Part shown: piece by piece, positions 1 to 11,691 of the stretch
Position numbering within the stretch: position 1 is the stretch's first letter
Layout: each line of letters opens with the position of its first letter
From: Ectocarpus siliculosus
Taxonomy: Eukaryota; Sar; Phaeophyceae; Ectocarpales; Ectocarpaceae
NCBI GenBank assembly: GCA_000310025.1
Contig: FN648704.1
Coordinates: 2,488 to 66,487 of the forward strand
Direction: 5' to 3'
DNA: 64,000 nucleotides
Made by a program: the position numbers and the translations under genes
Notes under the pieces: model-generated
Databases searched by the model: none
Told to the model about the DNA's origin: nothing
What the model saw: only the letters and a program-made list of their open reading frames with translations

Positions 1-670
1 TTCGTACGAGTGACTTGAGAGAACCAGACGCTGCAGCCCTGCCTCTCGACTTTGACGCGGAGGCGTTTGGCAAGATTGGCATCTCGCCCAGTACGCGTGC
101 CCCTACCTGTCCAATCGAGGTACGTTTTCGAAATCCAAATGTCGTGCGGTGCATGCAAGCCTGGGTGCCACTCATCTGTTGGGCATGTCTGGGCTTCGCC
201 TGTGTGGGATTGCTATGCATATCTGATGAGGAGGTTTCTCGCCGTGCTCGCCACCCCAGAGCACTAATTGGGATTTTAAAATTACAGTCTAGCAAACACT
301 CGCACTTTTTTTCATGGTGTACATATGCAGCGGTCACATAATCTACTTTGGGTTTTGTCGTCGCAATCGTTTTCATGTCTATACCCATGCTACCCATGAA
401 TACCCTGCAGGCACCCCACCTGGACCCTCACCCAGTGGTTTCCAATGCCGTCGTTGACGTTACTTTGATCAGCTGCACATCCGCTCACATTCCAATTTTG
501 TCTGTTTCACTATTCGGTTCTCACCATTTGATTTCCTCAAACTTCATATATGCCCGCTTTTGTGGCAGCCCCTTGCACGGGCGGCCGGTTTCGGAGATGG
601 CGCGAGCGATGACGACGAATATCTGGACGACGGCGCGGTGGCAATGGCTGTCGAGGCGGTCACGCCTTGA
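1..670 (+). CDS. 3' end of an unidentified host gene (two exons)
   Basis: The window opens inside an exon that is open to the left edge and runs to 119, where a strong donor (GTACGT) follows an in-phase GAG codon. After an intron at 120-568, a terminal exon at 569-670 begins behind a CAG acceptor in the same phase (phase 0) and ends in TGA at 668-670. The joined C-terminus is acidic: it has an LPLDFDAEAFGKIG stretch in the first exon and GDGASDDDEYLDDG in the last. Phase agreement and canonical splice sites make this the best-supported host coding sequence here. I recognise no family. The rest of the gene lies outside the window. Identity is unknown. Confidence 0.6.
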
Positions 671-1734
671 TCTCGCTTCGCTGCCGGCATCATCAGGCGC
701 GGGTATTCATGAATTATGTGTTTCCTTCCTGTTTTAACGCATCATGGGTGATAGGGCAGCGGTGTGATGGTGTGGCCTCGCGTGTTTAAGAAGGTGGTAA
801 GGTACTGCAGGAGCAGGGAGACTGCGCGTGCCGCCGGATTATAGTATTTAGTAAATAGGACTTTTATCTTTGATAGCTCCGCGATTTTTTTTTTATCTTC
901 GGTGAGATACTCACACCAGTGTTTACAGAGATATGATGTATTGATAATCTGTACACGTTCGCAGAATATATCCAAGTTTGTTGCATCATGGTTGGGGTTT
1001 TTATATTCGTACACCCCGTGGTAAAAGTCAGGCGCGGTTGTCGCCTGTATTCCGCCTGGTGGTATTGTTGTAGTCATATTTAGCGAGACTTTTCGTTGTT
1101 CCTGTTTTCTTTCTGATGTGGCGCAGCGTGATGGTGCCCATCATGGACTCTTTGTGTGGGAGCCTCTGACATTCGCGGGGTGAGTCTTGAGCCCAATTTG
1201 CTGAGGTCATATCCGTACGTTCATGTCTTTGAAGGATTATGTAGGCCCGTTCTCTCTCTACGCCTCCTTGGGTATTCTTCTATGCTCGACTTCGCTCTAC
1301 GCGAGGGGAGGGAGACAAACGTATGCGCGTTGTTCTCATGTTGTAGCTCCGTGAGGGAGGCGGGTGAGGAGTACGTTGCGCTTTCGCCTCTGCGTTTTTG
1401 TACGATTGACGATTTCAGAGGCCGACATGTGTGACTTGTCGTTTGTCGGCCGCACGATCTGCGATACAACTTGAAAATAAACGTTTTGGGCAACGTCATG
1501 CTCGTATCCCTAGTGAGGGCGTCGGCCCAGAAAAAAGTTGCTTACCCCACCCTTGGGCCAACGTCGCTGTGCGTACGTTGGCAGGGTCTGGGCCTACCTA
1601 TTATAGTGGTACAGACGCGGCGATGGCATGCCCATAACCAAGCCCAAGGTCGCTGTGCCTACGTAGCCATGGTCTGGACCTAGGCCAAGGTTCCTTGTAT
1701 ACCGAATCCTACCCAGTTTCGGACTGTGTCCAGG
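671..1734. other. no gene seen; likely 3' flank
   Basis: This stretch follows the stop codon of the first gene. Short open frames on both strands (for example 742-1077 minus) have low-complexity or implausible composition and no paired splice sites. I see nothing else in it. Confidence 0.4.
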
Positions 1735-2040
1735 TTACCATTGACGTACGTTGGCAGGGTCTGGAACGAGGGCAACGTGCCTTTCGTGCCGAACCCTGCC
1801 CAGGTACTATACCTTGGCCAGGTTACCCAACCCCACTCATGTGATAATGGCGGGCGTACCCAAAAGGTCGCTCGTGCCGAACCCTGCCCAGGTACTTGAC
1901 CTTGCCCAGGTTACCTAACCCTAGTCATGTGATAATGGGGGGCGTACCCAAAAGGTCGCTCGTGCCGAACCCTGCCCAGGTACTTGACCTTGCCCAGGTT
2001 ACCTAACCCTAGTCAACGCCTAATGGGGGGCGTACCGATA
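1735..2040. repeat. 87-bp minisatellite
   Basis: Units of about 87 bp repeat in tandem. The word CATGTGATAATGG recurs at 1839 and 1926, and a diverged form (CAACGCCTAATGG) sits at 2013. Each unit also carries GCCGAACCCTGCCCAGGTA and a CCAGGTTACC word. The left units are more diverged than the right ones. Confidence 0.8.
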
Positions 2041-2394
2041 AAGTCCCCCCCCCCCCAACCTTGTGGCTTAGCCGAATGGCCACGGGTGAGAGGAGAGGGA
2101 GAGAGGGAGATAGAGAGAGCAGTCTATTCGTCTCGGAACACAAATATATACTTGGAGGTCTGGAGCCCCAAACATATTTTTTCCCACGATTCATGCATTT
2201 TTGCCCAAAAGTCCACTCTGGTATAAAACTCGATTCATCCACTTTTCGGGCTCTTCCGCTGGTTTCATCCATTTTTTTGAGTTTTAAATAACTCTATTGT
2301 AAGTTCTACGCGTTCATCAAGCTACCCCCCACGTCTACCCGTCCATAGGGGGGTCGTTACACAGGTGGACACTACCCCCCCGTTACACAAGGTT

Positions 2395-3215
2395 GACCCA
2401 CCACCGGTACCTTGGACAGACCTTGCACGCGCCCTGGGCAAGGTAAAAATGCCCCCAACGTCACCACGAGGGTGCCCATGTCCAAGGTCTACATGTCTGG
2501 GCCTTGGAAGCACCTTGCGCAAGGTAAATAAGGCCCCAAGGTAGTGCAAGGTCAAACGTTGGGCAGGGTCCGGCGGAACCGGAACCTTGCACGCACCCTG
2601 GGCAAGGTAAAAATACCCCCAAGGTCACCTCACAGCCGAACCATCTCTAAGGCCTGCCATTTTTGGGCCTTGGAAGCACCTTGCGCAAAGTAAAAAGGCC
2701 CCAAGGTCACCACGAAGGTGAGCCATGCCCAAGGCCTACGATTTCTTGACCTTGAAAGGACCTTGGACAACGTGGAAAAAGCACCAAGATCACAATAGGT
2801 CGAACGGTTAATAAGGTCGATGACTTCTGGATCTCACAAGGACCTTTGTGCAAGGTGGGCAACGCCCCAGGGTCACACAGCGTCGAAGCTTGTGTAAGGT
2901 CCAGCGGAACTGTAACCTTGCACGCACCCTGGGCAAGGTAAAATGGTCTCAAGGTCCACTAACAGTCGAATCATGTCCAAGGTCTGCGATTTCTCGACCT
3001 TAAAAGGACTTTGTGCAAGGTAAAAAACGCCCCAAGGTCATGCACGGTCAAACGTTGGGCAAGGTCCAGCGGGACTGTAACCTTACACCCACCCTGGGCA
3101 AGGTAAAATGGCCCCAATGTCACCTCAAAGGCGAACTTTGTCCAAGGTCTGCGATTTCTGGACCGTAGAAGGACGTTGCCCAGGGTGAAAAAATGCCGAA
3201 CGGCCACCTCGAACC
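2395..3215. repeat. degenerate minisatellite, CAAGGT-rich
   Basis: About ten diverged copies of a unit near 80 bp share the core words CCTGGGCAAGGTAAAA and CCCCAAGGTCAC, in one orientation, with variable spacing. Words such as GGCAAGGT and CCCAGG are shared with the neighbouring 87-bp array, so the two fields may descend from one ancestor. Open frames across it are side effects of the repeats. Confidence 0.7.
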
Positions 3216-3275
3216 ATTCATTTTTGCCGTGCCTCGCAAGGCGGTTAAGTGATCTCTAGCACCTTCCACGACGTA

Positions 3276-5192
3276 CTACTTCCTGGGAAACCAAAACCCG
3301 TCAACAAAGGACTGTGTGTCCAGAACAGTGCGAGTATCTTGTACCACGAAACACAGGCAACTGTCCGCCAGCACGGAGAGCGAGGCTCCCTTCAGTTCTA
3401 CAGCATACATACTAATAGACAACACTCGCGGCTCGGAGCAAACAAGAGATCGCAGCAGATCGTGCGCTGGCGGCATCCTTTCGCTGGGCGAACTCTCTCT
3501 CCCAGAAAGAGAGCGGACGACGGACGCACCGGAGGTGCAACGATCCGGGTTGATCCGCTCCCTCCCCCAACCAGACGATTTGCGATCCAGCTCCAGGCGA
3601 CCAACTTGTCCTGCCACAAGCCTCTCCCCGCGAGCCTTCGGCGATAGCCGCCGCCAACCCATCACCGTTGCCGAAGGTGAACGTGCCCCTTCTCCTTCCA
3701 CGTGCTCCGGGGGGACGGCGTCGGGGATGGAGCGCCAGCCCTCGCTCCTGGCAGGGGCGGGGGGGGCACGATGGCGGTTACGAGTGGCATAGATGAAGGT
3801 CGGGGTGTTTGAGAAGGATCGGCGGCGACACGTACTTGGAGTAGGGGAAGTACCCATGTCATTGAGGGGTGTGTGCGAGAAGGACAGGCAGGGACAGGGG
3901 GAACGAGCGTCACGAACGGCGTCGTGCATCAGTAATTCATTCATAAAACACGGCGTCGACCCAGCTGGACGACACGCACGACCGAAGAACGAAACACACC
4001 AGACATACAAACAGCAAGCGTTGCCGACAAACACTCCAACATGCTGTGGTACGTGTGTGCGGGTTTCCATAGCAAGAATCGACCGCGCTTACCGGCCGGC
4101 TGTCCAATCAAAAGACGCCGCGGAATCTTGAAGCAGGGTAACAATCGCGAAAGGACACGCGTTGTCGTGTTTATTTTTTGGTGTGTATCTGCCTCATCCA
4201 ACCGGTACACTGTTCGGGACATTTTTCAGGATGACTCAGCGGGGATCACACATCACATAAAACAGGTGAACATGAACCAAACGATACCTCCCGGCGCAGC
4301 GTGCATGCAAGGCTGGCTGGACTCTAGGTGTTTACACAAGCAGCTACATCTGCGGGACGGACAAAGCCGCAAGAACAGAGGAAGAAACACAGAGGGACAG
4401 TGCACGCATACCAAAAAAACAAATTTCCATGACACGCTCTGCATAGACTTTTCCTCACCGTAGTTGGTGCCTCTCAGAAAAAACAGGGGGACTCGTACCG
4501 CCTCCCCCCGCCGTTGACGATAGCAGCACCCCCTCCGCCTCCTCCGCCGCCGTTGCGACGCCCCTTCGACTTGGACTGATTGACGTGGGGAGGGGAGGGC
4601 ATGATGACGATCAGGGTGGAGGTTATTACACGATGAGAGAGCCGAGATAACTAACGATGGAGCATCACGCATCCGGTGCTGGTGTCGAATCTCGAGCGCT
4701 CGCTTATTCAGAGTCTGCTCACTCAGGGTCTGGCTCAAAGATGGACAGCATGTCTTGACGGTGTGTGGCCAAATGTGGTTCTCCGTGCCCCGCCGCCAGA
4801 CAACTAAACTTTCAGATACTTTCTGCCCAACCAGCCTCACCTGCCCTACGCCGCTATCGCCCTCGTTTCCTTCGCCGGCGCTGCCGCTATCAGCAGCACT
4901 GGCGGCGTCGGTGGCGGCAGCATCCTGCTCCGGTCCGTGTACTGCCGAGCTCCTGAAATCCAGGCTGGACGCTCCGCTCCTGAAGATACTATCACTACCA
5001 GAAGCAGCAGGAGCAGCAACAACAGCAGCGGCAGCGGCAGCAACAGAAGTATCATCGACCATGTCAACAAACGGACACACAGAGACGAGACCACCTCGGA
5101 AAAAAAACATATATATATATCACCGCCCTTAACCTACCTCGTGTGCGCGGCGAGCGCGGAGATATCAAACGGGGTGGTCATCTGCGCCGCCT
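3276..5192 (-). other. possible minus-strand host exons (unidentified)
   Basis: Several minus-strand segments look exon-like but do not assemble cleanly. One at 5191-5142 has an AG acceptor and a GTAGGT donor and reads AAQMTTPFDISALAAHT. One at about 5062-4729 starts MVDDTS, is Ala/Ser/Gly-rich, contains GQVRLVGQKVSESLVVWRR, and ends near a GTGAGC donor. A third, at about 4575-4480, is Arg/Gly-rich behind an AG. A long open frame at 4070-3276 is also present. Phases between these pieces do not all agree, and a plus-strand frame overlaps 3316-3792. No family is recognised. Low confidence. Confidence 0.25.
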
Positions 5193-5987
5193 GATCGGTC
5201 CTCGATAAGTCAACGAGCAACACTAGAAATCGGTGGGCTTCAAGAAGGAATCGAATCCCACCACCACCTTCCCAAAGACCCCTCGTCACGAGCCTTCCTT
5301 TGCCATTGATTAACGCACAGTGGACCCCCACCTTGGGAAGCACACCTCTGAACGTCCAGCACCGCGGCCCGCCGAGCCTCCTACCCCCTCCCTCGCCATG
5401 CTACGGCGCCTCTGACCCTCGCCAGGAAGGAAAACAGCCGCCTCTTCGACATGGTGGCATGCTCCTTCGGGAATCACTGGAATATGGCTGCAAACGGTGG
5501 GAGGTGGCGAAGAAAACAAAGGTCCTGTTTCCTGGATTGCGTACATGAGACACAAGCATCACACGAAGTAAGCCAAAGTGGATAGCGTTAAAAGCGAGGA
5601 ATTTCATTTTTATCGTATTAAAGAAGCCATACAGCGTGCCAAGGCGAATCTAAGATGCGCTTGAAACACCGCAGATACGCCGAGGTCAGCGTCGAATAAA
5701 AAAAAAAACATGAGGACGCATAGAAAAAAAATAACGAACCCCTTCAATACGTCATCTACAACCTTGACCCACTCCGTGGGTTGTCTACCCTCTTTTCATT
5801 TGCCCACGTCGCCTCCCAGACTATTTTCTGGCAACGTCTTCTCTCCCTCACCGCACATGCGGTAGTGCATGTCAGCTTCCTTGCATCTCTTCCCGATCGT
5901 AACGATTGGATCCCCAGTTCTGCCCTGACGGCTGCATTATTTGCGCGCTTGGAGCTTCCCAGGATAACTTTCGCTGCTTGGAGGGTT
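5193..5987. other. no gene seen
   Basis: Mixed-composition DNA with A-rich runs near 5699-5732. Open frames are short, overlap on both strands and show no convincing splice sites. Confidence 0.35.
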
Positions 5988-6092
5988 GGGGGTGTACTCG
6001 TAGTCGTGCATACCGTATTATAGTCGTTAAATCATTGACCCTACAAAGCCGGGGCGGAGCACGCCGGGTTCTCACCGGACCAGCCTCTGATA
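5988..6092 (+). repeat. SINE head fragment (tRNA-like)
   Basis: A diverged copy of the tRNA-like head of the SINE family seen whole at 46753-47377. It has GGGGGTGTACTCGTAGTCGTG, then CATTGACC, then GCCGGGTTCTCACCGGACC, the T-arm/B-box-like block. The rest of the element is absent here but resumes near 6704, so the two may be one copy split by about 600 bp of other DNA. Confidence 0.6.
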
Positions 6093-6596
6093 AAGTAAGG
6101 GGGGGAGTACCTTTACGTGAAAGACTTGTACTCAGCGGAGCCCGTCGAACCACCACGGCGGAGATTGGGAACATTGACTTTTACTGGCTATGTGCTAACA
6201 TTTCCGTATTATAACACAAACCGAGAGCGAAACGAAGGGAGCTAAACAAAAGGAGTAGAATGCGTAGGCGCGTCGCGCGGTGTGTACCACTGCCTCAGTT
6301 TATTGCAAGCGCCACTACGGACGGCTAAGGCCACTCCCTGTACCGTGTGAAATGTTTCTGCACGGGTATCAGCATCGGACTGATGTACCAAGTCCATCGC
6401 CTCGGCGCGAAAAGAAGTGGCGGAGAGAGACATCAAAGCAAGCGCAGACAGATATGGATGGAGCCTACGCCATCGCAGAGGCCACCACTAGACACCCTCA
6501 CACCTCACCCGACACCACCAGTTAGTCAGATGTCTACTGTCTAGCAGCCCGGGGATGTGGGCCAGCTCTCATCATCAGCTACTACATGTAGCTGCA

Positions 6597-6624
6597 GCAG
6601 CAGCAGCTGCTGCTGCTGTGCGTG
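6597..6624. repeat. CAG/CTG palindrome
   Basis: A short run of GCAGCAGCAGCAG followed directly by CTGCTGCTGCTG forms a near-perfect palindrome able to fold as a hairpin. It lies between the two SINE pieces. Confidence 0.6.
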
Positions 6625-6703
6625 GCTGTGCACTTGCTTTTCTCGCTTACGCTGGTAGCAGCGAGCAACGGGCTCTAAAAATCGCTCCCGACGCCTCCTA
6701 CGA

Positions 6704-7115
6704 TGCGTGTACGGATGACAGCTACGTATGACTTAATTTATCTTCTGGTGCTTTCACTTCCAGGGACAGTTGTAAGCACTGTGTAACTGCCTCGAGGAAG
6801 CTTGACCATTTTAACACAACGTGGTGCGATCATCCCCCGTTGCGTGGAGTGAGGGTTCTCGACCCCGCACAACATGATCTACTCGACCACCAATCTGGTT
6901 ACCGCCAAAAAAAAAAACGAGGTAAAAAAAAAAAAACGGTAACCTGGTTGCCGAGTTCACGAAGTGAATTGACTTGTTTTACAACGTCGTTGCCAAGCGA
7001 CGAAAACCCAATCATGATGGCAAACACCGAGTGGGGGGCTTGTTTTACAACGTCGTTGCCAAACGACGAAAACCCAAACCCCGATGGCAAACACCGGGAG
7101 GGGGGGGGGTACCTG
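6704..7115 (+). repeat. SINE tail copy
   Basis: Matches the body and tail of the SINE family: GTACGGATGACAGCTACG, the structured block GGTTACCG...CGGTAACC with poly(A) loops, the TTCACGAAGTGAA palindrome, and two copies of a 57-bp tail unit (TTGCCAAGCGACGAAAACCC). It ends in a G-rich tract at 7102-7112. Confidence 0.75.
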
Positions 7116-7738
7116 GGTCGTGGCCAAAAATGGTACATGACGGTTTACTTCACATTTTCCAATCAAAATAGAGAAAGGAAACAGGCTAAAATCATTCGGG
7201 GTCAGCTGAAGACAACACAAGTACATGTGTGTCGTATAATGTTTGTCTTCACACCAAAAACCGATCCGGTCTCCGCCCGGCACCTTCGAAAGTCCGTGCT
7301 AGTCCAGTTGACGCGTACCCGTGCCGTGGTCACAACTCCAACTATCCAAAAGAGGGATACACCTTTCTAGGCATTGATTTTCAACTATGGTCCTTGTACA
7401 AGATACAGACACCATCGCCTTCTAAGTTAGGAAAACGCTGCAACGAGTCGCTCCTAAACAACCCTCGAACAATTACACCGTCCCCTTTGATCTCTACTGG
7501 CCAGTTTATTTGGGTGTACCTTTTTAGGGTAAGTTAACCTGTGACCACGGGAATCGACCGCGTCGAGTGTTGGATCAGTACGGACATACGAAGGTGCTGG
7601 GTAGAGAGATATCGGAACGGTGTTTAATGTGAAGACAACAACAACAACTACTACTCCCGAGACACAGCCCTACGGTCAAATGTGAGTCAAAGAGAAACAA
7701 GGGGAAACCTGGAGCTTAATGGCCCATCCATTAGTGAT
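7116..7738. other. no gene seen
   Basis: Unassigned DNA between a SINE tail and a minus-strand coding relic. A short CAA run lies near 7639-7648. Confidence 0.35.
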
Positions 7739-7739
7739 T

Positions 7740-8058
7740 CACGTTACCCAACACTCGTGTCGAAGGCGTTTGTAGAACGGCGCCGTTGTACAATACGTCC
7801 CCACACCCACACCCATAGAACCAAGCGCGGCCTCGTACTTGCACATGGCACGCACAATCTCCGACGGAATTCCGTCGCGTCCTTCTCCGGCGTACACCTG
7901 CAACGTGGCTTTCATGCAGGTACCCGCCGTACACTGGTTGCCTCTTCCGCGGCAGTCGAGATCCTTCGAGGTGTCGTAATATACCTGATTGTGGACCGGC
8001 TTGGCCAAACAATATCCAGGGTCGCCGTCGCTTTTGATCTGGCCGTCCAGCACCTCCT
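7740..8058 (-). CDS. unidentified cysteine-rich exon-like ORF
   Basis: A minus-strand frame about 105 codons long reads behind a possible CAG acceptor near 8058. Several cysteines sit in the run GYCLAKPVHNQVYYDTSKDL and in CRGRGNQCTAGTC, followed by GRDGIPSEIVRAMCKYEAAL. The composition looks like real protein rather than antisense noise. It has no ATG at its start (TTG would be the first candidate) and no clear downstream exon. No family is recognised. It may be an exon of a host gene or part of an old transposon together with the relic at 8645-9378. Confidence 0.35.
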
Positions 8059-8170
8059 GCGGATTATTCGCACGCAAGGCGTGGCGGGTTGGTCAACCGT
8101 ATTCTGTTAGGTCAGGTGCCCGGCTGTAGGGTGCACCTAAACGGTGTCCCCATTTGCACATATAAGTAAC

Positions 8171-8555
8171 GATTTATTCCAAAGTGGCAGCAAGTTCTTG
8201 GCGGTGCTGAAAGTGGCAGCGCTGGATCCGCTGCCTGTCGAGGACTTCGGAAAAATTGTCCGTTGTGGAATGCCTCGTCCTCGTCACGAGGAGACAGAAC
8301 AACAGCAACTCGACCCAGGGGGTGTGGTATCTCCCGTCACGTTGGCCGGATATATATATAACGAACTTTTCCAAAGCGGCAGCAAGTCTGGCGGTGCCGA
8401 AAGTGGCTGCGCCGGATCCGCTACACTTTAAGGACTTCGACAAAATTGTCCGTTGTGGAATGCATCGTCTTTGTTATGTGGAAACAGAACAACAGCAACT
8501 CGACCCAGGGGGGGTGTGGTTTCCAACGTCACGTGGGTGGTTAAAAAAAAAAAGC
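8171..8555. repeat. tandem duplication, 192-bp unit
   Basis: Two diverged copies about 192 bp apart share CCAAAG(T/C)GGCAGCAAG, AAATTGTCCGTTGTGGAATG and CAGAACAACAGCAACTCGAC. The second copy begins about 8363. Confidence 0.75.
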
Positions 8556-8644
8556 GATTTACGACTGTCCTGTTTTCAATCAAACTATGTACGCGGGTTG
8601 CATTGTATGGAAAGTATCTGGCTCAGGTACCCTTGTAATCCCCG

Positions 8645-9378
8645 TCATTCGTGAGCCCTAGCCTCGCCAGCACATACGGCATTCCCTTTGCGAATGCATC
8701 TCTGCTTTGCTACTGCCACATAACAGCCAGCGTATGTTGCAAGGGTGCTCGCCTGCAAGTTGACCCCGCTGAGCACACCAGCCTGGAAGCGCCCGCACGT
8801 CGCAGCTACATTCCGATCCTGCTTCCACGTCACAAGCGGCTCCTCATGCTGGCACCCCGACTCCTTCGCCAGCCTGACTGCTGTCTGTTCAATGAAATCG
8901 CGGATCGTCTCAGGCTCGTCGATCGCGTGCTGCGTGATGCGAGAGACAGCACCCGCGCAGAGGATGTGCTCGGGGGGGTGAGCCGCAGTAAGCCTTCGAG
9001 CTCCTCACCGACCAGCTCCTCCGGGTCGTCGAATAGCGTATCCTCTCCGCCCTCCTCCGCAGCCCCGTCGGGGCGTGCGGTCGTTGAACGTGACGCCGCG
9101 CCTGCTGCCGGCACTGCTGTGCTCTCGTGGGACCCAACATGCTGCTGCTGCTTCTACTGCTGCTGCTGCTGCTGCTGAGGTTGTTCTGCCGCAGCGCAAG
9201 CCTCCTCTTTGTCGGGCGTCTGCCTCGCATCCTTGGACCTGCGGGCCCGTTTTGCTTCGGGGATCTCCACACCGTCCATCTCCCTACTATCGTTTGCTAG
9301 TGGGTCGTCTATGTGCGCCTTGTGGCGCCTGTGGGGGCTGTGCCGGGTTGTGGACAATACCGCGCCCTGAGGCTTCAT
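8645..9378 (-). pseudogene. unidentified gene, probably broken
   Basis: From an ATG at 9378 the minus strand reads about 74 codons into a glutamine run, where a TAG at 9156-9154 interrupts the CAG repeat. The same frame then continues through an acidic stretch (EEGGEDTLFDDPEELVGEE). At a C run near 8977-8983 the good frame changes and reads ITQHAIDEPETIRDFIEQTA, then TWKQDRNVAATCGRFQAGVL, to a TGA at 8645. So one stop and one frame change separate three convincing stretches; a small intron could replace the latter. No family is recognised. The basic stretch after the N-terminus (AKRARRSK) could be a nuclear signal. Confidence 0.4.
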
Positions 9379-9515
9379 GTGTTTACCCGTTATATGTCCC
9401 CGGGGGAAACATCCAGAATTTTTGGCATTTCATGTATTTATTATGTTACGGTTCAGAGGGCCTATTTAACCGAACTGTTCTGGGCCCCCTTCAGCTGGTC
9501 CTAATGCTAGTATTG
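9379..9515. other. spacer before LTR element copy 1
   Basis: Contains nothing recognised. The five bases before the LTR are TATTG, a possible half of a target duplication whose partner is lost with the truncated end. Confidence 0.3.
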
Positions 9516-11658
9516 TGTTTGGGTGCGGTAGCCCGTCAGAGGCCGAAAGAGAAAGAAGGTTGACTCAAGATCTTTTTGCTTAGAGAGTGAGAGACATGCG
9601 GTAGGCAACACCATCGCCATGCAGCATGCCCATCAACACATTTCATCCCCGTACCCCCCGGAGGCCCCGTAGACAGTATACTCTGCCGAGCACCCCAAAC
9701 AGCCCCCCTGCTCGGTACGGGATACGATCTACGAAACCCCCGTCACGACTATCATTGCCAGGGTAAAACGGCGATAAATCAATCTACGCATCCAAACGGA
9801 AATCATCTACAACTCATTCCAATTCAAACAATTTCCCAATAAAATAATGTTCTACGAAATCTGTCGATCTCGCTATAAGACATGCTCTACGAAATGTTTC
9901 AAATCTTCTGATGATATCAAATTACTACCTCCTAAAAGGTCTGTCAATAAACAATTCACCCTCTTGAGAAAAATGCTTTCCCAATTTTCAAGAAGTCAAA
10001 ACACAAACAAACACCCTTGGAAAAATACCCAGCAAAGATACACATTACATCAGAGTCACGTCAGAACGGGGACGGGTAACTCCGGGCAAACGTGTCCAAC
10101 GTCCTGACTTACTCAGAACAAATTCCTCAGATAAACATTCATGTTTCAGCTCATTGACCAGCTCAAATAACCTTCGGAAGCACAAAGGCTTCAACCACGC
10201 CTTACGAGAACATGCCAAATCCTTCCTCCAATACCCAATATCTTGACAAATATACCAGTCCAACAGCCCCCCTGCTGTAACATCCATCCCAATCACGAAG
10301 AAACCGAACAAAGATGATGAAACTAAATAATCCAAAACAGACAATCAACACTCCAGCAGCCCCCCTGCTGGGACATCTCATCATACAAACGCAACGAAAA
10401 TCCCGTCCAATATTCAATTCCATGTCACCTCCTCAGGTAAAGCGCGGAAAACGATCCACACATGAACTACCCAAATACCATTAGCTAACATAAATTCCAT
10501 GTAAAATCCCCAGGGAAAACACGGAAAATCTCCACATGAACTGCCAAACCCGATGTCAGCAACACTACTTGTTGTGCTGCGGCGGACAGCATGGTATCAC
10601 ATTGCCCCCCCCATGATTTCCGACAGCAGTGCAACAATCAGGCGTGATTCCGCAAAATCCAGCATGCTTATTCTGCATCGAACTTCATCAACTCCGAACC
10701 GAAACAAGAAAATAAAATACATCAAAGAAAAAGCATCACACGTCCAGCGCATACCAGCCTGCCGTACAGGCCTACTTGGAAAGAAAAATTGGTATTCCGC
10801 AAGGACTGACTCGTCGGGTACCGGTACATCGGGGGGACAGAGAAACGGTGCGTGCCACCCAACGTCTTTACCCAGCACGTCGAACGCCAAGCCAACGCCT
10901 ACTGCATATATCCAGTACCATCAGAAAACCATAGCGGTAACTACCATCCCAACAAAGAAGGTGTGGACCAAACCGTACGCAGAAGTTATACCACCACCGC
11001 CATTTGAGATCATTTCGTGGCAAACAACAGGCCCCCGGCCGCAACATTCAGTTTGCGCCCATTTGCTCCCAGAAAAGCAACAATCAGCCATGGAAATTCC
11101 CTGCCATTTGTCCGTGGAAATTAGTGTCCCTGCAAGGTAAAACGCGGGTGGGCATCTCTACAGAACAAAACAAAAGCAAATCCAAACCTGCAAATGTGCC
11201 AAAGATAGGAAAAATGATTTGCAGACATTCCAACAACGGTGAACAGTGCAGCATTGTATCTGAAGATCAAAACACAAGAACAACATCCTGCAGAAAACAA
11301 ATGGCCGAAACATGACAAGAATACGCAAACAAACATCACGTGCCTTGCCGAGTTTAAGACCCCAGTAGAAGTCGCGCTGCTTGCCATCACTGTTGGACTC
11401 GCCCGGTCCTCCGAACTCCCGTCCCCGCTTTATGATCCTCCTGTCGTTGCTCCGGTCGCGAACACGGACTCCCCGGCCGTTGCCCACGCGACATCTTTCC
11501 ACCGTCCAACGGGGTGTCCATCCCCATCACCAGCCCCACTCTCCCAGCCTTCGGCCGGCACAGCTTCCCCGGGTCGACGGCGCGCAGCAGTGCCCCAAAC
11601 CAGGCCACATCCATCCCCTCTGCCTCGTCATTGCTACTGCTGCCGCTGCTGCTGCTGC

Positions 11659-11691
<33 letters not shown>

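Noticed and set aside
7739-9378. One gene spanning both minus-strand relics
   Set aside because: A tandem duplication lies between them and no matching splice phases were found, so they are kept separate.
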